Source: Secundilactobacillus yichangensis (GTDB taxonomy: Bacteria; Bacillota; Bacilli; Lactobacillales; Lactobacillaceae). From it: 64,000 nt of DNA. Numbering within the stretch: position 1 is the first letter of the stretch; every line of letters starts with the position of its first letter. This document shows positions 61,236-64,000 of the stretch, piece after piece. The stretch covers positions 1 through 64,000 of the forward strand of contig NZ_BOLK01000007.1 in the NCBI RefSeq assembly GCF_016861565.1, in the 5' to 3' direction. The translations under genes and the position numbers were made by a program. Under the pieces are notes generated by a model. That model was given only the letters and a program-made list of their open reading frames with translations. It ran no database searches and was not told the origin of the DNA.

Positions 61236-62831
61236 ATGTCAGAAACACATATTGAACAAGCGCAGCAACAGGCAGATTTGCAAAAGCGGCTTTGGGCAAT
61301 TGCAAATGATTTGCGTGGAAACATGGATGCAAGTGAGTATCGTAACTATATGCTTGGACTAATCTTCTATCGTTTCTTATCTGGTCGGGTTGAAGATTAC
61401 GTTAACAAGCAATTGGCAAATGATGAATTAACCTTTGAACAGGCGTATGCGGATGATGAAATTGGTCCGGAACTCAAAGACGATGTTACGCAAACATTAG
61501 GATTCTTTATTGAACCCAAATATCTTTATAGCTCATTAGTCAAAGACATCGAATCAGGTAAGTTTGATATTGAAAAGTTACAAATGGCGGTTAATGAGGT
61601 CGAGAATTCAACGATTGGTCGCGAGTCGGAAGATGACTTCAGAGGTTTGTTCGCCGATATGGATCTTTCCTCTAATCGATTAGGTTCGAATCCTGCACAG
61701 CGTGGAGATCTCATGGCAAAAGTCATGTTGAATTTAGCGGATATTCCATTTGGCGTCAGTGATTTGCAAATTGACGTACTGGGTGATGCGTATGAATACT
61801 TAATTGGCCAATTTGCAGCCAACGCTGGTAAGAAGGCTGGTGAATTCTATACACCGCAACAAGTATCAAAGATTTTAGCTAAAATTGTCACACTTGAAAA
61901 GAATAAATTAAAAACAGTCTATGATCCGACAATGGGGTCTGGGTCTTTACTATTACGTGTAGGGAACTCGGCTAAAATTGGTTCTTATTATGGGCAGGAA
62001 TTAAATGGTACAACTTATAATTTAGCCAGAATGAATTTACTAATGCATGGTGTGAATTACAGTCGATTTGATGTTTACAATGGTGATACTTTAGAAGATG
62101 ACCATTTTGATAACAAAGTTTTTGATGCAGTAGTTGCAAATCCACCTTATTCGGCTAAATGGAATCCTGAGGGAAAGTTGGAAGATGAGCGCTTTCGTAA
62201 GTATGGTAAAACAGCGCCAAAGTCAAAAGCTGACTTTGCGTTTGTTGAGCATATGTTATATCACCTTTCGACGGATGGAACTATGGCGGTTGTCTTACCC
62301 CATGGTGTGCTCTTTAGAGGCGCGGGTGAAGGCAAAATTCGTCAGTATATGATTGAGACGGATAATGTTTTAGATGCTGTCATTGGCTTGCCGGCTAATT
62401 TGTTTTATGGTACATCTATTCCAACAGCAATCCTTGTTTTTAAGAAGAATCGACAAAATAAAGATATTTTCTTTATTGATGCGTCTAATGATTTTGAAAA
62501 AGGAAAGAATCAAAACAATCTGACCGATGAACAGGTACAAAAAATCGTTGACACTTACGCTAAACGGGAAAACATTGACAAGTATGCTCATAAAGCGACT
62601 TATGATGAAATTGTTGAAAATGAATTTAACCTCAATATTCCACGATATGTAGATACTTTTGAAAAAGAGCCACCTGTTGACGTTGATAAATTGGTGGATG
62701 ATATGAAGAAGACAGATTCTGAAATTGATCAGTTAGAAGCTGAGTTTAGTGATATGTTAGGTGATTTAGTGGGCCAAAATGCTGACGCTCAACAGCAGCT
62801 TACGAAAATTAAGGAGCTGTTTGGTAAATGA
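61236..62831 (+). CDS. hsdM: Type I DNA methyltransferase, M subunit
   Basis: 531 residues. N6-adenine methyltransferase: N-terminal HsdM helical domain ([20 protein letters not shown]), SAM-binding motif [12 protein letters not shown] (about 230-241) and catalytic NPPY motif [11 protein letters not shown] at about 300-310. AGGAG precedes ATG 61236. It overlaps hsdS by four bases. Host DNA is protected by methylating the same site that HsdS recognises. Confidence 0.96.
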   Translation: MSETHIEQAQQQADLQKRLWAIANDLRGNMDASEYRNYMLGLIFYRFLSGRVEDYVNKQLANDELTFEQAYADDEIGPELKDDVTQTLGFFIEPKYLYSSLVKDIESGKFDIEKLQMAVNEVENSTIGRESEDDFRGLFADMDLSSNRLGSNPAQRGDLMAKVMLNLADIPFGVSDLQIDVLGDAYEYLIGQFAANAGKKAGEFYTPQQVSKILAKIVTLEKNKLKTVYDPTMGSGSLLLRVGNSAKIGSYYGQELNGTTYNLARMNLLMHGVNYSRFDVYNGDTLEDDHFDNKVFDAVVANPPYSAKWNPEGKLEDERFRKYGKTAPKSKADFAFVEHMLYHLSTDGTMAVVLPHGVLFRGAGEGKIRQYMIETDNVLDAVIGLPANLFYGTSIPTAILVFKKNRQNKDIFFIDASNDFEKGKNQNNLTDEQVQKIVDTYAKRENIDKYAHKATYDEIVENEFNLNIPRYVDTFEKEPPVDVDKLVDDMKKTDSEIDQLEAEFSDMLGDLVGQNADAQQQLTKIKELFGK

Positions 62832-64000
62832 GTAATAAAATAACGCCAAATGTGCGATTTAAAGGATTTACGGATGCTTGGGAACAGCGTAAGTTAGGTA
62901 GTGTTCTTAAAGAGCATACAGAGTTAGTTTTAGGCAGTAACTATCCAATTGCAACTTCTTCCAGAAAAGGGCTTTTTTTGCAAAGTGAATATTTTGAAGG
63001 GGAAAGAGTAGGAATTGATGAGAGCGTGAGCTTCCATATTGTTCCGCCGAATTTTGTTACGTACCGGCACATGTCGGATGATTCAATCTTTCATTTTAAT
63101 AAGAATACATTTGGAAGTTCTGTTGAAGTTAGTCGTGAATATCCTGTGTTTACGACTAACTCTATGGCAAATGTTGATTTTATTATCCAACATTTAAACT
63201 CATCGCCAAAATTTTTATACTTTTCTATGCAGCAAAAAAAGGGTGGTACGCGTACTCGTCTCTATTACAAAATATTGTGTCAGTATGAGCTAATGATCCC
63301 TTTAAAGAAAGAGCAAGATAAAATTGCACAGTTCTTTAAAATAATTGATTCCATTATCGCTCATCATCAGAAAAAGCTTGAAAGTTTGCAACAGTTAAAA
63401 AAATTATTTCTTCAAAAAATTTTTGATCAAGAGTGGCGTTTTAAAGGCTTCGCTGATCCTTGGGAACAGCGTAAGTTAGACTCATATTTTCGGGAACGAA
63501 AAGAACGATCTCAAAATGGTGAACTTCTTTCGGTCACAATTAATTCAGGAATTGTTGAAGCAAAATCTTTAGATCGAAAAGATAATTCAAGTAAGGATAG
63601 ATCAAATTATAAAGTAGTAGAAGTGAACGATATTGCATACAATTCTATGCGGATGTGGCAAGGCGCAAGTGGAGTCTCTAAATATCACGGAATTGTAAGC
63701 CCTGCGTACACGGTATTGATTCCTCGACAAGAGACCTGTTCCTTATTTTTTGGATATATGTTCAAGACAGTTGATATGATTCATAAATTTCAGATTAATT
63801 CACAAGGGTTAACATCAGATACTTGGAATCTGAAATTTAAGCCTTTATCCCAAATTAAAGTTTATGCTCCAAATAAAACAGAACAGTGTAACTCTGCGAC
63901 TTTATTAGATAAACTAGACCAGCTTATCGCTCATCATCAGAAAAAGCTTGATCAGCTTAAGCAACTTAAAAAGTGGTTTCTACAAAACTTGTTTGTTTAA
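62828..64000 (+). CDS. hsdS: Type I specificity subunit, S subunit
   Basis: 390 residues, complete (the stop codon ends exactly at the window edge). Two target-recognition domains (about 15-170 and 210-360) are each preceded by the same segment, DAWEQRKLG or DPWEQRKLD, and followed by a coiled-coil spacer [13 protein letters not shown] or [13 protein letters not shown]. It starts inside the end of hsdM, an ATGA overlap. The repeats flanking the domains could permit recombination that swaps specificity. Confidence 0.94.
   Translation: MSNKITPNVRFKGFTDAWEQRKLGSVLKEHTELVLGSNYPIATSSRKGLFLQSEYFEGERVGIDESVSFHIVPPNFVTYRHMSDDSIFHFNKNTFGSSVEVSREYPVFTTNSMANVDFIIQHLNSSPKFLYFSMQQKKGGTRTRLYYKILCQYELMIPLKKEQDKIAQFFKIIDSIIAHHQKKLESLQQLKKLFLQKIFDQEWRFKGFADPWEQRKLDSYFRERKERSQNGELLSVTINSGIVEAKSLDRKDNSSKDRSNYKVVEVNDIAYNSMRMWQGASGVSKYHGIVSPAYTVLIPRQETCSLFFGYMFKTVDMIHKFQINSQGLTSDTWNLKFKPLSQIKVYAPNKTEQCNSATLLDKLDQLIAHHQKKLDQLKQLKKWFLQNLFV
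62877..63479 (+). repeat. Direct repeat pair at the starts of the two HsdS recognition domains
   Basis: 21 identical bases at 62877-62897 and 63459-63479 (core TTGGGAACAGCGTAAG), 582 bp apart, encoding WEQRKL in each half of the protein. Confidence 0.93.
63354..63951 (+). repeat. Direct repeat pair at the central and C-terminal HsdS spacers
   Basis: 28 identical bases at 63354-63381 and 63924-63951 (core TATCGCTCATCATCAG), 570 bp apart, encoding IAHHQKKL in both spacer helices. Confidence 0.93.

Noticed and set aside
1-64000. tRNA and rRNA genes, prophage, integrase or origin
   Set aside because: No cloverleaf, rRNA segment, phage structural gene or DnaA-box cluster was recognised on either strand.

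Overview
The window looks like a chromosomal stretch of a heterofermentative lactobacillus (family Lactobacillaceae, Levilactobacillus brevis-like or a close genus). The reasons are the tyramine cassette (tyrS - tyrosine decarboxylase - tyrosine/tyramine exchanger - NhaC), four tRNA-sensing T-box leaders, strong GGAGG ribosome sites, CcpA cre boxes and a Gram-positive LexA box. The species cannot be named from sequence alone.

Layout. 1-1540: a decayed IS1182-type insertion sequence. 1.6-16 kb: carbohydrate and uronate catabolism (GPH-family glycoside importer, intracellular GH31 and GH30 glycosidases, uronate isomerase, aldose epimerase, a MATE exporter, then a second unit with fructuronate reductase, a D-2-hydroxyacid dehydrogenase and glucarate dehydratase), with cre sites at the promoters. 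16-24 kb: Ile T-box and BrnQ, RarA, an APC permease under a Met-type T-box, an XRE regulator and an MFS exporter. 23.9-26.8 kb: a metal operon (P-type ATPase with a CPG motif, HMA chaperone, Dps) whose two promoters carry matching FNR/Flp-type boxes. 26.8-34 kb: an AbrB-like/DUF998 membrane protein, EamA exporter, NCS2 purine permease, MHS-type MFS carrier and a condensation-domain-like acyltransferase. 34-39.4 kb: a small orphan transcription unit, an aldo-keto reductase with a MerR-type promoter, an ABC drug exporter with its TetR repressor and operator, and a YczE-like membrane protein. 39.6-44.1 kb: Met T-box, metNIQ, luxS and an SDR. 44.3-46.6 kb: membrane proteins and a divergent, LexA-boxed second RecA. 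46.9-54.4 kb: Tyr T-box, a 39-residue zinc-ribbon microprotein, two small genes, tyrS, tdc, tyrP, nhaC. 55.3-64.0 kb: a defence island (McrBC followed by type I HsdR-HsdM-HsdS), AT-richer than the rest.

The main unexplained signal is a family of about 125-bp imperfect palindromes at four loci (23.5, 28.0, 40.0 and 44.1 kb). Their long central arms have different sequences but stay self-complementary around a conserved AAATCC/GGATTT tip. One locus has amplified its 3' part as an exact 91-bp tandem repeat. Other notable points are the twin Flp-type promoters of the metal operon, the tyrosine T-box placed in front of a zinc-ribbon microprotein instead of directly before tyrS, and a predicted methionine-responsive APC permease.

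Start codons were moved from the longest reading frame wherever a ribosome-binding site decided for an internal start; each case is stated in its entry.
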